Positions 11,680 through 24,499 of a stretch of DNA of 64,000 nucleotides are shown here, one piece after another. The stretch comes from Parelaphostrongylus tenuis (taxonomy: Eukaryota; Nematoda; Chromadorea; Rhabditida; Metastrongylidae). The notes beneath the pieces are model-generated. The model saw only the letters and a program-made list of their open reading frames with translations. It had not been told where the DNA came from and ran no database searches. The stretch is from assembly GCA_019055375.1 (NCBI GenBank), contig JAHQIW010002123.1, positions 124,001 through 188,000 of the forward strand, written 5' to 3'. The position numbers and the translations under genes were made by a program. Each line of letters starts with the position of its first letter. Position 1 is the first letter of the stretch.

Positions 11680-12150
11680 CTACGACGGACCCTCTCGTAG
11701 TCATAATGTCATTCCAAATGGGCTTCTTGACTTGCTTATCGCCATCGTCCCTAAAGAACTTGCCATAAATGCAACTAGATCTCTTTCTCTTCAACCTCGA
11801 TAACCTAAAACAAAGCTCATGGTTACTCCATCATAACTAACTCAACATACCTCCACACACCTTCACATAAATCTGCTCTTAACAAGGGACCGCATGAGCA
11901 ACATGTTGAAAATCGCTATTCCTGTTGCAGCTCAATGCCCCACTCCGCTTTGGCATGCAATATTTACTTCACGCCACAACCGCGTAGCTCTCAAGCAATG
12001 AAACTACTGTCATATTGCAGCTGCATTCGAATCTCCACATGGTGTCGTTGATCGCTTGCACTTCAAAAAAGGTATGCAGCTCTTGTTTCGGAAAACATCG
12101 TTCATCTCAAAATTTTCGTCCACGTCCCCATAGAAACCATTCACGAATAG
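11680..12150. repeat. Interspersed repeat X, copy 1
   Basis: Similar to 25105-25570. Shared phrases are 'CTCTCGTAG-CATAATG', 'CCTAAAGAACTTGC', 'CATACCTCCACACACCTTC', 'GCAACATGTTGAAAA-CGCT' and 'CTTTGGCATGCAATA'. It has no open frame of note. The class is unknown; sequence of this kind could belong to a LINE or LTR element. Confidence 0.5.
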
Positions 12151-13359
12151 TTCCTCTTCCTACATTGCCCGAGTTTCCTTGATTAATTAGATTTATTTGA
12201 AACTTTAACTCAATATGTAATTTAGTTTCGAATGACCTTTCCTACGAACTACTCCATTGCATTCCCATAATCTTTTCCTTGATCCGTTACCTTTGCTTTC
12301 ACATGAACTTCAACTCCAAGCTCTTCCCACAACCTTTTGCTTGATGTGATAGCATCTCCTTTCCATGCAAGACATTTTAATCCTTTCATCTGAGCGTGAA
12401 CTTGTAGCTTTCTGTGCTGTAAACTCTCTTTCCATCGGTTGTGCGCCTGTAACCTTTTGTGTTTTATCAGACTGAGTCTTCGTCTTCATTCCCTATTAAG
12501 CGTAAATCCTAATCCCACGGAGTAGTGTGTTAGTTCCAAAGCTCCAATGTTCCAGTGTTCCAGTTATTCACCCACTGCGCTCATATCTATTCACTCAGCT
12601 ACATATCATCAGACTGCCATTATATTGTTAATATTCTATAAACATTCATAACCCAAACATGAGTTGTTTCCATGATTATGTGGAAAGACCCTCATTGCGA
12701 ATTAGTACAAGTCGGGCATTCTACTTCGACTTAATAACTATTGTGTGCTAAAAATTAACTCGAAACTCATCACTCTCCATAGAACAGCTAATACAGTTCC
12801 GGAAAGAGCCTTTTGATAGAAAGACGAAAATATCCACAAAAAAAATCTTTTCCTTCGAATATATCTCGTTGACCATTGACAGCTCCAAACAACCATAAGT
12901 GGATCACATCGTCTTCTTCGCAACCGCTGATTGAACTGAGCAACCATTGACACTGCTGGCAATCCACCTCCGCCATACAATCCGCAGCGTGAATGAAAAG
13001 AAACTTTACGTTAGTTTCCTATTGTGTCAGCCTCTAACGACAATATCCAATGGATCCTCAAGTGTTTTATGCACGCGTCGCTGACTTTCCTATCACGATG
13101 GCGCTACCAATGTTATAGTTTTTTTTTGACTCTGAATCAAATAGATCTTTCATTATCAACGATACTCGTCCGGAAAGAAAACCTTGGCCCTTTCTCCTCT
13201 AACCTTTGACTTCACAGACCCGAATTTGCGCGTCTAGGGTGATGCCACAAAGGGTGATAAGCGAGGATCTCTAAATGTCCCCTTCGAATGGGCGATCTTA
13301 TAGATGCTCGATATGACAATCGTAAAGTACAAGATGGCACAGAATTCATCCATTTTGAC
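12151..13359. other. Intergenic stretch, nothing recognised
   Basis: AT-rich with scattered short frames. A minus-strand frame at 12788-12976 is Cys/Trp-containing but resembles no family and is probably chance. Confidence 0.4.
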
Positions 13360-13520
13360 CGCTTTTAGCAATGGTATGATGTTACAAACTTATATCCGAT
13401 AATCCTGAGTGATATGCAAAACTTGGAACCTCATACGGAAATTGTACCTGAAAGAGTGAGATTTGAGTTCGTTTTCCATCCATGGTCCAAAGTTTTTCAC
13501 ATCACATAACATTACCGCAT
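13360..13520 (+). repeat. tRNA-derived repeat, degraded copy 4
   Basis: The flanks match copy 1: 'TTTGACCGCTTT-AGC' before and 'TTTTTCACATCAC' after. The tRNA-like centre is barely recognisable (GAAAGAGTGAGATTTGAGTTCG). Confidence 0.45.
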
Positions 13521-13859
13521 AGAGTAGGCCTTCACATTGATAACGGTGAGAAATCTTTCACAGTACTTTGCGTCGCAAAATCGACTCTCGCATTACCGGG
13601 ACTACGGACAGCTAATGATCGCCGGAAAGGAACATGACTGTCCCTTTAATGGCTAACCTGCACATCTAATCTGCATTAGTTATTATCGGAACATCATTCT
13701 GTACTTCCGAACTGCTATCGTATAACTCAAAAGTCTGACTATCTCTGAACCTCGTCATGATTAAAGAAATGCAAAATTTGTCACGAACTGTCCTTTTTCC
13801 CTATTTAAAACTTGCACGAGGTTGGTATTTTTCTTCTTTTCCTGAAAACTCGATGGTTA

Positions 13860-15330
13860 ACGTTTGGGCGGCAGCGCCTTCATCAGAGCCTAGACGTATA
13901 AATCATATCGATCTGATTATTCGGTTAATATTTTGCAAGCATCAAAATCTAATAGAAAAAGAGTCAACAGCTCAGTCGTTCTGAAAAAACCCCACCTTAT
14001 TTGGGTTTTTCATAGTGGTTACTGGTCTAGTGCGACACAATTTGCAGAATAAACTATACTCAGACTAGGAGATGAATCTGAGATATGGTGCCATATCACT
14101 TGTTATGTCTATCCTCCCTCCTAAATATTTTCGGTCGTTAGCGGTGTACCCAAAAAGCCTCGAAGGTTTTTTGCGCAGATGTTTTTGATTCTCGTCCTAG
14201 AATTTTCACTACCACACCAAGGTCCGTATCGTTATGGTTTTCCACTCTGTGTGCCCCCAAAGGTTTACTTGTTTTCTCTTGTTTTTCTCATGTATGTGTT
14301 CTTTGATGCGGATCCACAGTGGCCTTGCTGTCTCGCCAATGTATACCGTCTCTACCGTTAGGCCGTATTTGCATGCTTTCGTGTTACATAGACGCCCGTA
14401 TAAGCTGTTGCGAACTAGTTGGTTCCATAGATTACTCTGCGATAGTTCAAAAATCGCTGCCAATTTCTCAAAGTCTAGCCTTTTCAAAGCTATTCAAAGC
14501 GTTTTATAGCTATACTTATTTCTTTTGAAAATAAAGACAGAATTAGTGGGACTTTGGTGATGTTGGAAAGATCGTATGGGGACGCGTAATTCTCTCTAAA
14601 CCTATGCCGAGGTGCTACAGTTTCGTAGCCATTGGAAATGGCTATTTCTCGAGCCAGTTCTATAATTTCACCCTCTATTCCTTTCCAGTACACACACCGG
14701 CTGCTGCGTGAAACATATTCTTAACAAGCGCTTTTTTTGTATGTGGGGGGAGGGTGAGACGCTTTTGGTATCACTTCGTAATGTAGCCCATATCGGATAA
14801 ATCAATTCGCAAATTCGGGAATGAAAACCAATCATTTTTCGCTATCTTGCGGGTAGATGTTATGTACCCTGACTGCTTATTCAACAACCTAAAACATCTG
14901 TGCATTTTCTCTTGAGTGGAACACATAGTCAAACAATCGTTTGTATATCTGTAGTAAAACAATGGCCGGAGATCATTCATAGGGGCTTCTATATTAGAGA
15001 TGAAGGCAGTAGCTATACTAAGTGGCAGTCGCTGCCCCATTGCCGATCATCTAATCTGTGCAAAATACTCACGGACCATCGAAGGACCGAGCAGTTCAGG
15101 CTCTCTTTCAGAAGAACGATGTTCCGCTGTACTGACAAGCCATACGTGTTCTTCGCTCCCTAGTGTTTAAGGAGCTCGTAGGTGGCTTGCAATGAAGAGT
15201 CATTGGACACCCTGGTATACAGGGCGGTCATATCGAATGACTCTATTAAACTCAACTATTTGACGTCAGCTTCTGGCGAAAGCCTTTCATTAATGTTCGA
15301 AGTTACATCGATTAGAAAAAGCCTTATACT
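13860..15330 (-). mobile_element. Penelope-like retroelement (RT + GIY-YIG), decayed
   Basis: Minus-strand order: FDMTALYTRVSNDSSLQATY near 15240-15180 (RT), MGQRLPLSIATAFIS followed by YYRYTNDCLT from 15040 (RT active-site region, usually Y-x-D-D, here T-N-D), and RCFRLLNKQ. A linker follows at 14693-14490, then VETVYIGETARPLWIRIKEH within 14487-14209, the GIY-YIG endonuclease signature that with this RT defines Penelope-like elements. Several frame changes and stops show it is dead. The minus-strand 3' end probably reaches the motif at 13862. A sister copy lies at 36148-36960. Sequence upstream of 15330 on this strand may be the divergent N-terminal part. Confidence 0.8.
13862..13895 (-). 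other. Hammerhead-like motif at the 3' side of the Penelope-like element (H2)
   Basis: Minus strand: GGCTCTGATGAAGGCG, loop CTGC, CGCC, then CAAAC. CTGATGA is at 13886-13880 and the GGCG/CGCC helix matches stem II of a hammerhead; the invariant G12 is C here. The same phrase GGCTCTGAWGAAGG recurs at 51134 and 53020. Penelope-like elements are known to carry hammerhead motifs in their terminal repeats, which fits its position just downstream of the minus-strand element at 14179-15330. Confidence 0.45.
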
Positions 15331-16329
15331 TGTGGACTATGAAGGTTGGAAACGTTGCCTGTTGTCGTTTGTTGCAGGTGCACCGCAGTTTTGTAAGATC
15401 CAATTTGCCAAGCAACAGCAGAACCATTCTCCATGTAAGACAACCCAACAGCTCTTCTACTCATCAGTGGCACTGACAACATCTTGCATGAACGCATACC
15501 ATCCTAGGCAAGGGGTACAGTCACGAAATATCTCAGCTATCGGTCGTAATCATACTACAACCCTGCTTTCACTGGTATTAGAATATCGCAAAGTTGTAAC
15601 CGCTCTTTCAAACTACGCTTTCACTCATTTTTATCATAAAGCGAGCAGTTCTCCACATGTCTGTGAGTCACAAAGGGAAGATTGCCTTCACTGCCAATAG
15701 TGTGTAATTATTCGACGCGTGACTCAAGAGATGCTAATCTTTACCAACCTTATTGTTATGTTCACGAAACATGATTCTCATCGAAAGATGGATTTCGGAG
15801 CCTGCGATGCCTATACAATAATCGAATACAGAATGCATGGTATGTGGGACGAAGACTTAAGATTTTCCTGCTTGGAAGCATTTGGTGGACCTTCAAGCAG
15901 AGATATCTAGTAAATCTATGGACTTCTTTTAAGAAGCAACATTTAATATTTCGAATAACTGTTACATGACAAATGAGCAGTTTTGTGGGGTGACTGATAG
16001 CTTTAGAAGACGATGATAAGAGAACTAGAATGATTTTCATAGCCCGAAAATCTGAAGATAAAAAACGGTTTCAGTTGTTGTCACGCTTTTTGGAGACTCT
16101 CTCAATCAACCGGTCATGATAAATTGCGTTTACCAGGACATCTGTTGTGCAAACATAAAAAATGCACTACACTATATACAACCAGCAATACCAATAATTG
16201 TAGAATGTATTCTCACCAAAAAAATGGGACGGAAATCGTTCAGTATCTGCCCTGTATGAAGAGCCATCACCTACTAAGAATAATCTATCCGAACAGTGCT
16301 ATACACCAGAAATTCGACTCAATACCTTT
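15331..16329. other. Spacer, unassigned
   Basis: The plus-strand frame running to 15700 is antisense to the Penelope-like element at its start and resembles nothing. The remainder is AT-rich with no recognised feature. Confidence 0.4.
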
Positions 16330-16520
16330 ACGATAGCCTACATGGCCAGGGCGAATGTCCATGGACCACTGCCTTGGTTCAATCGGCAGTGAAGAAGACG
16401 AAAACGTCGAAACGTGTGCCAAATAAAGCTTGCAGCGCGGTTCGCAAAACGGCGCGCAATTTATCTTGGTTACCTGAGGTCTTTTCTCAGTTTCAAAAAA
16501 TTTTTTCGCGTTTCTCATAT
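16330..16520. repeat. Interspersed repeat Y, copy 1
   Basis: Resembles 39360-39490: both have 'GCGCGGTTC-AAACGGCG', 'GCG-ATTAT-T', then a T-rich tract with 'TTTTCACGTTT/TTTTCGCGTTT'. Class unknown. Confidence 0.4.
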
Positions 16521-17049
16521 TAACTTGGTGTTCCATGTCTTTTTATAACTGCCCCAAAATTCTTGTGCGTATAGATGAAGAAACAACACTCACAAACAAT
16601 CATACTGTTTTAGTAGCCAGTTATATAATAACATCAATGATTATTATGATAAAATTTCTGAGTGTTCGCATTTGTTTGTCATATAGAAGTCTCAAAAGTT
16701 AACATTCTTCGAAAATTAGAAAGCGATGAATGTGTGGAGACGAACCGAGTCCTCGAAGTACTGAGACTGCGCAATAAGAAAAATGTGATAGGAGTCAGAT
16801 AGAATAACGAGGTCATAAGGAAAGTGCATTTAACAATTTAATTCACTCAAATACACATTTGATGTGCAGATCCGGTAATTCCTGCAATCGATTCGTTTTT
16901 TTTGCGTTCATTCTACTCAAAAGTCTTGAACATTTCGTTTTCTCTAATCACTGCCGGTGCAAGAATTTGTCCTTTTTACGATTATTAGGGATTGCTGGCT
17001 ATTGTAATCTTGAATGTAAGAGTAATAGAACGCTTCTAAGCAGACTGCA

Positions 17050-17720
17050 TGAGGACGTTAGAAAAGAGGAAGTCGATTCGCTACCTTGCTTCCTGATAGA
17101 CTGCATTACAACCACTCCGCTTTATGCCGATAATTCTCAAACGGCAGTTTTGACGCACGTAGATTTCATGACAGTCTCCAACATTTTGTTCGCTTTTCAT
17201 GATTTCCATAGCTGTGTGAACGAACCGTGCTGTAGGCCCGGAAATAACCTGCGTCCCATTTCTAGTGCAAATGTGTTTTTGGAAACTGTTTAGAAGGTGC
17301 ACTTTTGTTCAACAACTGCGCCGACCGTCGTCGATTCTGGCATAACATCGACTCTTCATAGAGCGCTACAATGCAAGAAAAAGCGAATAAAAAACAAATG
17401 AGAACCGAACAATTTTTATTGCATTGAAGTTAGGAAGAACGAGCTTCACAACGACGATTGATCACTCCTCTTTCAATTTCTATCGCATAAATTCACTGTT
17501 TACACTTTCGAGGTTTTTAAATGATAAAAAACTTTTCGAGGCTTTGAAATGATAAACAACTGTCGATTTGCTGACTTTGTGGCTTTCCACAAATTCCCTG
17601 GTGGATTTCTGATCATAAACTTTGATTTAAGACTTCTGACACTTTTTTCAGCTGTTGGTAACCGACAATAATCTTCTTTTTCTATCACAATGAGTCATTT
17701 TTCGAGTGCAAAACTTTTCA
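17050..17720 (-). mobile_element. Decayed DNA transposon remnant, duplication copy B
   Basis: Minus-strand reading near 17650-17500 gives KSKFMIRNPPGNLWKATKSA, which aligns with METRIEVDHHKILRDLAVST of copy A. It suggests the N-P-x-x-x-L-R-K-x-A-K helix of a Tc1/mariner-type DNA-binding domain. The 17290-17400 segment matches 2420-2560. It lies about 250 bp upstream of acetyltransferase exon 1 of copy B, the closest spacing of the three copies and therefore probably the least interrupted. Confidence 0.45.
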
Positions 17721-17970
17721 AGACATGAGCAGAGAACGTTTTAAATGAACATTCTTCATCTTTCATCTGTCTCTTGCACTCCATATCAGGTTGATTGTAC
17801 TAATGAATTTTCACACTCGACAGTGTCGTTCTAAGTTTAGCACTCCTCTGAGTGATGATCTCGATGTTTTTTGTCTTTTTCTCTTCTTCTTGATATACGA
17901 TAAGATTTGGCAAAAAATTTTCTCTGCACCTACGAAAGATAATGCCTCTCTTACGTTAATGTTTCCAGTG

Positions 17971-18073
17971 ATGGCGGTCTCAGTAAATGACATCACCCCC
18001 AGCCGATGCATCAGCTTTGATGAAAATGATTAGAGAGCACGCGGAAATCGAGAAAATGACTGAGGCTGTAAAA
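17971..18073 (+). pseudogene. Acetyltransferase copy B, frameshifted first exon only
   Basis: This is homologous to 4407-4508 and 43636-43737 but is 103 rather than 102 nt. One extra C after ACC (about 17998) shifts the frame into a stop within ten codons. Without that base the reading would resemble the MIREHAEIEKMTEAVK type of N terminus. The donor GTGAGT is intact and the following about 1.85 kb is homologous to intron 1 of copy C. No exon 2 or 3 is found downstream, so the copy is truncated. Confidence 0.75.
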
Positions 18074-19935
18074 GTGAGTACGACGGAAAACGCGATTTGA
18101 AACTTTCCTTCATTCCGCTTCTTCAAAAATTTGTGTTTTTGAGCATAATTTGGTCATTCTCAGTAGGAAACTTGACAAACTTGTTCAAGAATCGCACTAG
18201 CCTTCACTCAATACTAGTATTCGTTAAACTTGTTAAACAAATGTGCAGCAACTCACTTGAATAATCACGCCATTTTATGGAAGGTGGAGGATACGCTTGT
18301 CTATGCAAGGCTCAGCATTACACGCGCTTGTATGAGGATACGAAGGCACTTTCTTTGACAACTAGGAGCCTTATCTCTAAAGTAGTTCTATTCTAGCATG
18401 TTTTCGATTCGTTTTGTTCTTGCACAGTTTTTCATGATTTCATTACACCTTGAGTACGTTGACATCCGAAGAGTTCACTTTGTGATCTATGAACAGCTCT
18501 CAGCTTCGAATCCAACTAATTCGTAGCAATCATAGACTCGTTGGCCCACCTTGTAATCGGTTGTTCTCGAGGAAGCGTTTCTTAGTTCTTTTCAGTTATT
18601 ATAAAGCAAATGAAGAAACGACCCATTATGCTGGACAAAGACTTTAAATTGAGCTTTTAGTAATCATTCGAAAGGATTAAATCTCTGTTTTTGTTCCTCC
18701 TGCGTCAATAATATGGAATTTAGGCGAGCTGCTTCTTCGGATCTGCGTGAAGAATGGCGATAGAAGAAAGTTCCTCGGTATTCTACGGACAGATTAGAGA
18801 ACGACCTTCAAAGGAACGACCTTTGCTTGTTCATCATTTTCGGTTCCAATAATGTCCTGCGTATACCTAAACTTGAAGAGCTCTCAACAGTTATCGTACC
18901 GCTTGACGGCATAAATAAGACTTCCACTGTGCTGAGTACAGAGATTGGTTATTTCATGCCAAGTTAATCAATCTTACCTGGACTCCTTAGTTCGCTCTTG
19001 CAACGGTGTTTTCGGCTGTCTTCGATGTTAATCCAAGCAAAGTTCTTTTTGATGGCGAGCGCTTTGATTGGTTTTACTACTAATGATCTATAGACGATGT
19101 TAGATTTGCGAATAAAAATGAGAGCAAGAAGAGGAAAATCAGCGACCGCTCAGAGGATATTGTAATCCACAGTTAAAGATAAAGCTTTCTTTTCCAACTT
19201 ATGGTTGCATCGAATCTTTGCGCGGAGAAGCCGCTGACCGGGTACAATACAGAATGGTGTCTTTTACGGAAACGTCAAGCAGAAACTATGTATGAAGGTG
19301 CGATTGTTCTGCGCAGAAGCTGTTCTATGAGGCACTCTTTGTTTTCTTAGGGTAACATAACCTATAGAAGCGGAATGCTGTGGAAGATAGTTCAGAAAAT
19401 GATCTACATTCTATTTTCTCTCTTCCTTCGAAACGTGTAGGTACTCGTTTTTGCTAGCTATTCTTCAATTAGTGCGTATGTCTTCGTCAGCAGTTTGACA
19501 AAACTTATTACTGATGAATACTATGTCCAGCTTGCTAGAGAACCCACTCAATTTACCCTGATTGGCTACGAAGTTGTCGAGTTGCAAGTGATCGTATGGA
19601 AGAAGGAAAACCTAATGAATAACAATGGATGTGCGAAAAAATCTACGCCGCCAACATCTCGTGTTCACTCGTAAGCTCTTGAATGGTAACCTCAAACTTT
19701 TTCATACTTTGTAAGATCCTGCTTAGCGATGAACTCTGTATTGTTATCGTATTTCAGTGCCCAGAAATCTCATACACGGCGAGAAGAGGAGCCATCTCGC
19801 GATTTATGTGTCCTTTTAAAAGCTATACTAGTGGGGGATAGATGTTGCAAGTGGGCCATTAGAGTTGCCAAGCAGCTTACAGCAATGAGCGCATTCTTAC
19901 AAACTAATAAACTGCCGTAAATGCCCCTTATATGG
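18074..19935. repeat. Intron-1 homologue of the duplicated acetyltransferase unit
   Basis: Collinear similarity to 43738-45975 is visible by eye: 'TTTTTCATGATT-CATT' near 18430 and 44125, 'GAGGAAGC-TTTCT' near 18570 and 44260, 'ACTCTGTATTGTTATCGTAT' against 'CTCTATTGCATATCGTAT' near 19730 and 45460, and 'CAGCAATGAGCGCAT' against 'CAGCAATAGGAGCAT' near 19880 and 45930. Similarity stops at about 19935, roughly 180 bp before exon 2 would be expected. Confidence 0.6.
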
Positions 19936-22129
19936 TGTTCCGCCTGTGATATAGCAGGTCGCGATATGTTGAATGCAGATTAAAAACTCTGCTGAAAAAA
20001 CGAAGGAAGAACATAGTTTCTCTGAATAGATTCTGGAAATTTGTACCCATGGTATTCAATCAGTTTTGTAACATCTGCCAGTTTCAAATGAGTCGAATGA
20101 TTTTGAGAAGGCTGAGCATGTTTTCAACTGCTTTTCATACGGCATCCTTTCAAAAAACTTTGAACATGGAATTCTACTGAGCTTCTGCAAAAAATAAGTT
20201 TTTTCCGACACGTGTCTTGATTTTTACTCAATGAATGCTTAGCAATCCTTTGTAGAAGCACACTACGGATGCTCCAACTGCATGCTCCAATCGCGTTTCA
20301 TTTGTAGCGAATAAGTCAACTTAATGTTCATTTCAAAGCAGGATCATTTTGGAATTTCTTAAGATGTTATAAAGTTGTCAAGATGTACTTGTGGCGAGGC
20401 GTTCTCGCTGTACTCTTTGTGGAATCCTGCGTCTTCATGACAGGAGACTTCGTTTTCTGGGTTGAAATTTTGTTAAGTGCACATTTCAGCAAATGAAAAA
20501 GACTTGAATTGCCGGGCTGCTTGATGTGATAAAACCTCGATCGTGTTACTGGGATGCAAGTTGTGTAGATTTAACTTAACCTTCCGGTAATCACCAGAGA
20601 AATCCTCTTGAACTCTAGGCGGAAGACACTTTTTGTGAATCTACTTTTTTATGATACTATTTGAAAACAGTAGTCAAGAATTATTATTTCTATGCCGTTC
20701 TATGCCTACCTTTTATGGTTGTTCTCAACGTGCTTAAAGCTTCTTTCTTACTACACTTGTTATGACTGTCTTCGTGAAGTTTACTTCTGCGAGAGACGAA
20801 CCACCCGAATAGACCACGATTCTCTTTGAGTTACCACTTCTAGTTCCTCATTGATCATTGTATATTTGTTGACGAACGACATTAAATTTAGTTTTTGTTG
20901 TAACCGTTTTTGTGACATTTTCGTGCTTGATACACAAGCGCAAGGTGACGTACACGTTGAGAAGATTTAAGCATAAGTTATGTCGGATTCCAACTGGTTA
21001 TTGTTATGTTGAATTGACTAAACACGAAATCAAGCCATCATATAAATGAAAATTTTTTTTGTTATGTCGTTAATCAACTTAATTATCGAGTTGTGCTGTA
21101 AAACTTTTGTTGGTCATTGTTTAAGGGCTCAAATCGATACAATGAAGGAGTTCTTGAACGTTAGAGTTTGAATCTCTTCGATGTCATCTTAACGAGTCGT
21201 CAAGGACATGTGAGATTAATGTTGATGCCATCCTCAACATAGTGTTTGTGCCAACGCCTATCATCTAGCTATAGAACTGCTTTGATGTAAGTCTGCATGG
21301 AGATGACTCGAAATCATCTCGCAGTGCGATTTCTGATGTCACTGTCCAACTAGCACTGTTTTTTATTCTTTTGTTTGAGTGTTTCATCTTTCATGTCATC
21401 TGTCTCTGGTTTACGTGACACAGATTACGTCACATGCTTTGTTTTTATTCAAGCTGCCATTCTTGCTTTACCAGCTGTTTTATTGACGCTAGTGTTCACT
21501 CAACTTCTCATCTTTCCCCCTCTTGAAATGCGACCGCAGTGACATCCAACGTATACAACAAATTTAACTCTCTCGTTGCTTCGTATGGCCAACACAGCGA
21601 GAATTAGGTCTGACAACTATTATTAGAGGTGATCTTTTCTTTAAGCTGGCTGGGCGGGGCTGCTAATAATTTTTCAGTAGCTGATGTTCGGAGATGATAT
21701 CGTGGTCGACTTAGAGAAAGAACTCTGCTCCAGTGAATTGATTTTCAAAATTGCTTAGATTCAAAATTTGGTGAAGAGATTAGATCGAAATTGTACCTTT
21801 AAAATCCCAAACGACATCCTAGCAGGAGTAGGCATTACCGCCACATTTGGTAGAACCACAGTGCTTCAGCGGGTAAATTATCAAGCTTAAAATCTTCCAA
21901 TATTCATCTGTTGCCTTTTTTTAGTCAATAAATAGCAGGTAGAAAATTGCAATTTTGACTACAGGTTGCGCTTAACCACTTTCATTGTCGATTTGTACTT
22001 CAAGGTTCATTATCGCTGAGCAGTGCTTGCTAGGGAACCTTATACACCTGAAACATGGCTAACTAAAAGAAGTTTTTGTAAGTATACAAAAGGTAGTTGG
22101 CCGTGCCTCAATCAACCTATAGTCAATGC
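19936..22129. other. Intergenic stretch, nothing recognised
   Basis: AT-rich sequence with no exon, RNA gene or named repeat. Acetyltransferase exons 2 and 3 were specifically looked for here (WEGEYIHMED and KKEGW) and not seen on either strand. Confidence 0.4.
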
Positions 22130-22400
22130 TATTCGCGTGATTGATATTGCTTTGATATTCTGTATATTCTCTATTTATATTTGACATTCTCTCCGTATGA
22201 TTATGGACTTTGAATACCTTCTATGAATCAGATTGAGCGTAGCGAAATCGCGTTGCTTTGCACAGAGACATTCCTTGATAGTTGCTTCCTACATGAGCTC
22301 GCTCATAACCATCATAATTGAACAGAAACGTTTTCGGCACCGTTGAGAGCGTTAATCTTACTCACTCGCTTTGTCTCTAATATCTTTTGGAATTGATCTA
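22130..22400. repeat. Interspersed repeat Z, copy 1
   Basis: Resembles 33300-33560: shared 'ATATTCTGTAT', 'TATGAATCAGATTGA', 'AGTTGCTTCCTAC/TGTTTCCTACTC' and 'CGCTTT'. Class unknown. Confidence 0.45.
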
Positions 22401-23266
22401 GCTAATCTCGATTGTATTCCACAGTATGCCTCGAAGTATTCACAAGCATTTTGATAGTAGTAGCAGTAGTGGTAGTAATAGCAGTTCAACGGCTGACGTC
22501 TCTGCGACTCCTCCTTTTTCGGAACCTGGGCATACATTGTGCCAAACGATCATTGGGAAGCGAAACCTCTAGGATTAACATAAGTAAGATAACGATGCCG
22601 AACTTCATAAGAAGCAGCTCTTTTAAATTCACAGGCAATGCAAATATCTGGTGATCACGGATGGTCTTCGGCGCGTACTGTGCTTTTTATCACTTAGCTT
22701 TGTGCCTGCTTTTACTGCCATTTTCCAATAAGCAGAACAATCTTCCGGCTCACTTCGGCTTTTTCAAAACGTTACTGTAGCGATAAGTTTCGACACCCCA
22801 TCAGACTTTTAGCAAAAACAAAGGCTATCAGAGGAGTTCATTTTGCTCATCTCGACATGGTTCACGTTAAATTTTCCACTTCAAAATAGACACACTGATG
22901 CCACATTCTTTACATGCATACATTGAAACTGCCAAACTTCGTAGTGGATGGTTGACTCTTTGAAACTCTAATAGCAGAAAGAGTGTTACTCAAAACTGGA
23001 CAATAACTTCTGGAAAATGTTGTAATTCTCTTTCTATGTACAATTTAGCGACAAAAACAACGGCAACTATTCGTCTAATTATAAACCCATCGATTTTAAT
23101 TCAAGGTTCGTTTTATTCGCAAATTAGCTTTAAAAAAATTTTCAATTATTCTTTAGAGTACAGCCCTATTGTTTTTAGTTTCGTTTTAATTATAATTTTC
23201 GTTTTCATGCGCAAATTGACAACAAAAACATCAATTAGTATTCTTCAAACTATAGAGCACCACTGT
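22401..23266. other. AT-rich spacer
   Basis: No gene recognised. It becomes very AT-rich at 23040-23260, adjoining the mariner fragment. Confidence 0.4.
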
Positions 23267-23575
23267 CTATGACTTTCTGCCATCGTTCTACAAGATTCCG
23301 GACTCGCTCAAAGTGCCAGTCAGGATCCTTCGAATCGAAACACTCTTAAAATGTTTTCTTAACTTCATCAAATGATTTAAATCGATGGCTATCAAAGAAG
23401 TGCTGAATTGACTGAATTAGTTCATATTAGGATGAAGTAAAGTCTGGGCTGTAGCGAAGTGCGGAAGAACTTTGACGCCGTCCAACTCTTTAAACTTGTC
23501 GTTAGTCTTTTTGACCGTATCCGATTAGTCACTGCCCTGCTAAAACAAAGCGCGCTTTCGTCAGACCAATCATGG
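23267..23575 (-). mobile_element. Mariner transposase fragment, minus strand (M1)
   Basis: The minus strand reads a degraded copy of the same region as the plus-strand mariner at 24500-25104: an RFVLAG-like start, then FKELDGVKVL, HRFKSFDEVK and finally NLVERWQKVID, the usual mariner C terminus. Frameshifts are numerous. No terminal inverted repeat was found. It lies about 0.9 kb from the other copy, in opposite orientation. Confidence 0.65.
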
Positions 23576-24499
23576 ATAATTTCCGCTAATTTGTTGAAAC
23601 ACGATTCGACTTTTTAGCAGCAGAGCTCGGCATTATGGCACAAAAAATTTTCTTCAATAAAGGCGGATCAACACACGCAAATCATACTGTTCAATAGGCA
23701 TTTTGGAACTGAAATTGATGAATTAGATAAATATATACAAAGCTGTCAATAGAGAACGGCATAAAGATCTCAAAAACTGGAACTTTTCATAGTTCCCCAA
23801 AACTTTTTTCTCGACGTAATATTTCCGAAGAAGACATTACAAAGCATCGGAACCATTGTGTAACGGTCACTAATTCTGCTATGAAATAGAGGCTCTAGAC
23901 TCACCACCAGACATGATTGAAATTGAATTCATCAAAAGAGTTCCCCACATTCTTTGCAATTTCTTTACAGAGTATTCAAGAAAGAGGGCTTTACAGTATG
24001 CTAAGAGCCCCATCCTCTATAATCATATACCGCTTTTTCCAAAATCGCTGCAACGCATCCATGCCTAATCTTGTTATAAATCTATCTTCTCTAAGCTAGA
24101 ATTGACTACATTTGATGTTAACCCGCCCAAGAACTCTGCGCGATTTTAAATTGTTGTAAAGAACAAAAAGCAGTTGGCCAATACTACGATAATCTCTTTG
24201 CTCAAGTCTAGCTTGCTCGCAGTCGCTCTACTCTTAGTGCAAGGGCTCTTCATCACTGTATATAACTATTGTATTTCGAAAGATATTCTGAAAACTCCAC
24301 ACAGATTTTGAATTTACTTTGAAACATATTATTTGCACATTACGCGTCCAAATCTTTGCTTGCTATTCTCAAGAGATGTGAATAGCAATGCCGACGGTCA
24401 AGTATTTTCCTTGATACGTTGACTTTCTTATGCATCAGGAATCGACGATCCTCAAGAGATCGCCGTCGGAGCTCATTTGAATAGGCTACCTGTTCGTAT

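Noticed and set aside
12788..12976. Small Cys/Trp-rich minus-strand protein
   Set aside because: No homologous pattern, no splice context, and a second overlapping frame is equally open.
15182..15700. 172-codon open frame, the longest in the window
   Set aside because: Its start is antisense to the RT of the Penelope-like element (the minus strand there reads FDMTALYTRV), and its own sequence has no domain-like pattern.
16859..17293. 144-codon plus-strand frame
   Set aside because: Overlaps the decayed transposon remnant of duplication copy B on the opposite strand; Cys-rich by chance, no signal peptide or repeat pattern.
19936..22129. Exons 2 and 3 of acetyltransferase copy B
   Set aside because: Searched for the conserved blocks on both strands without success; intron homology ends at about 19935.
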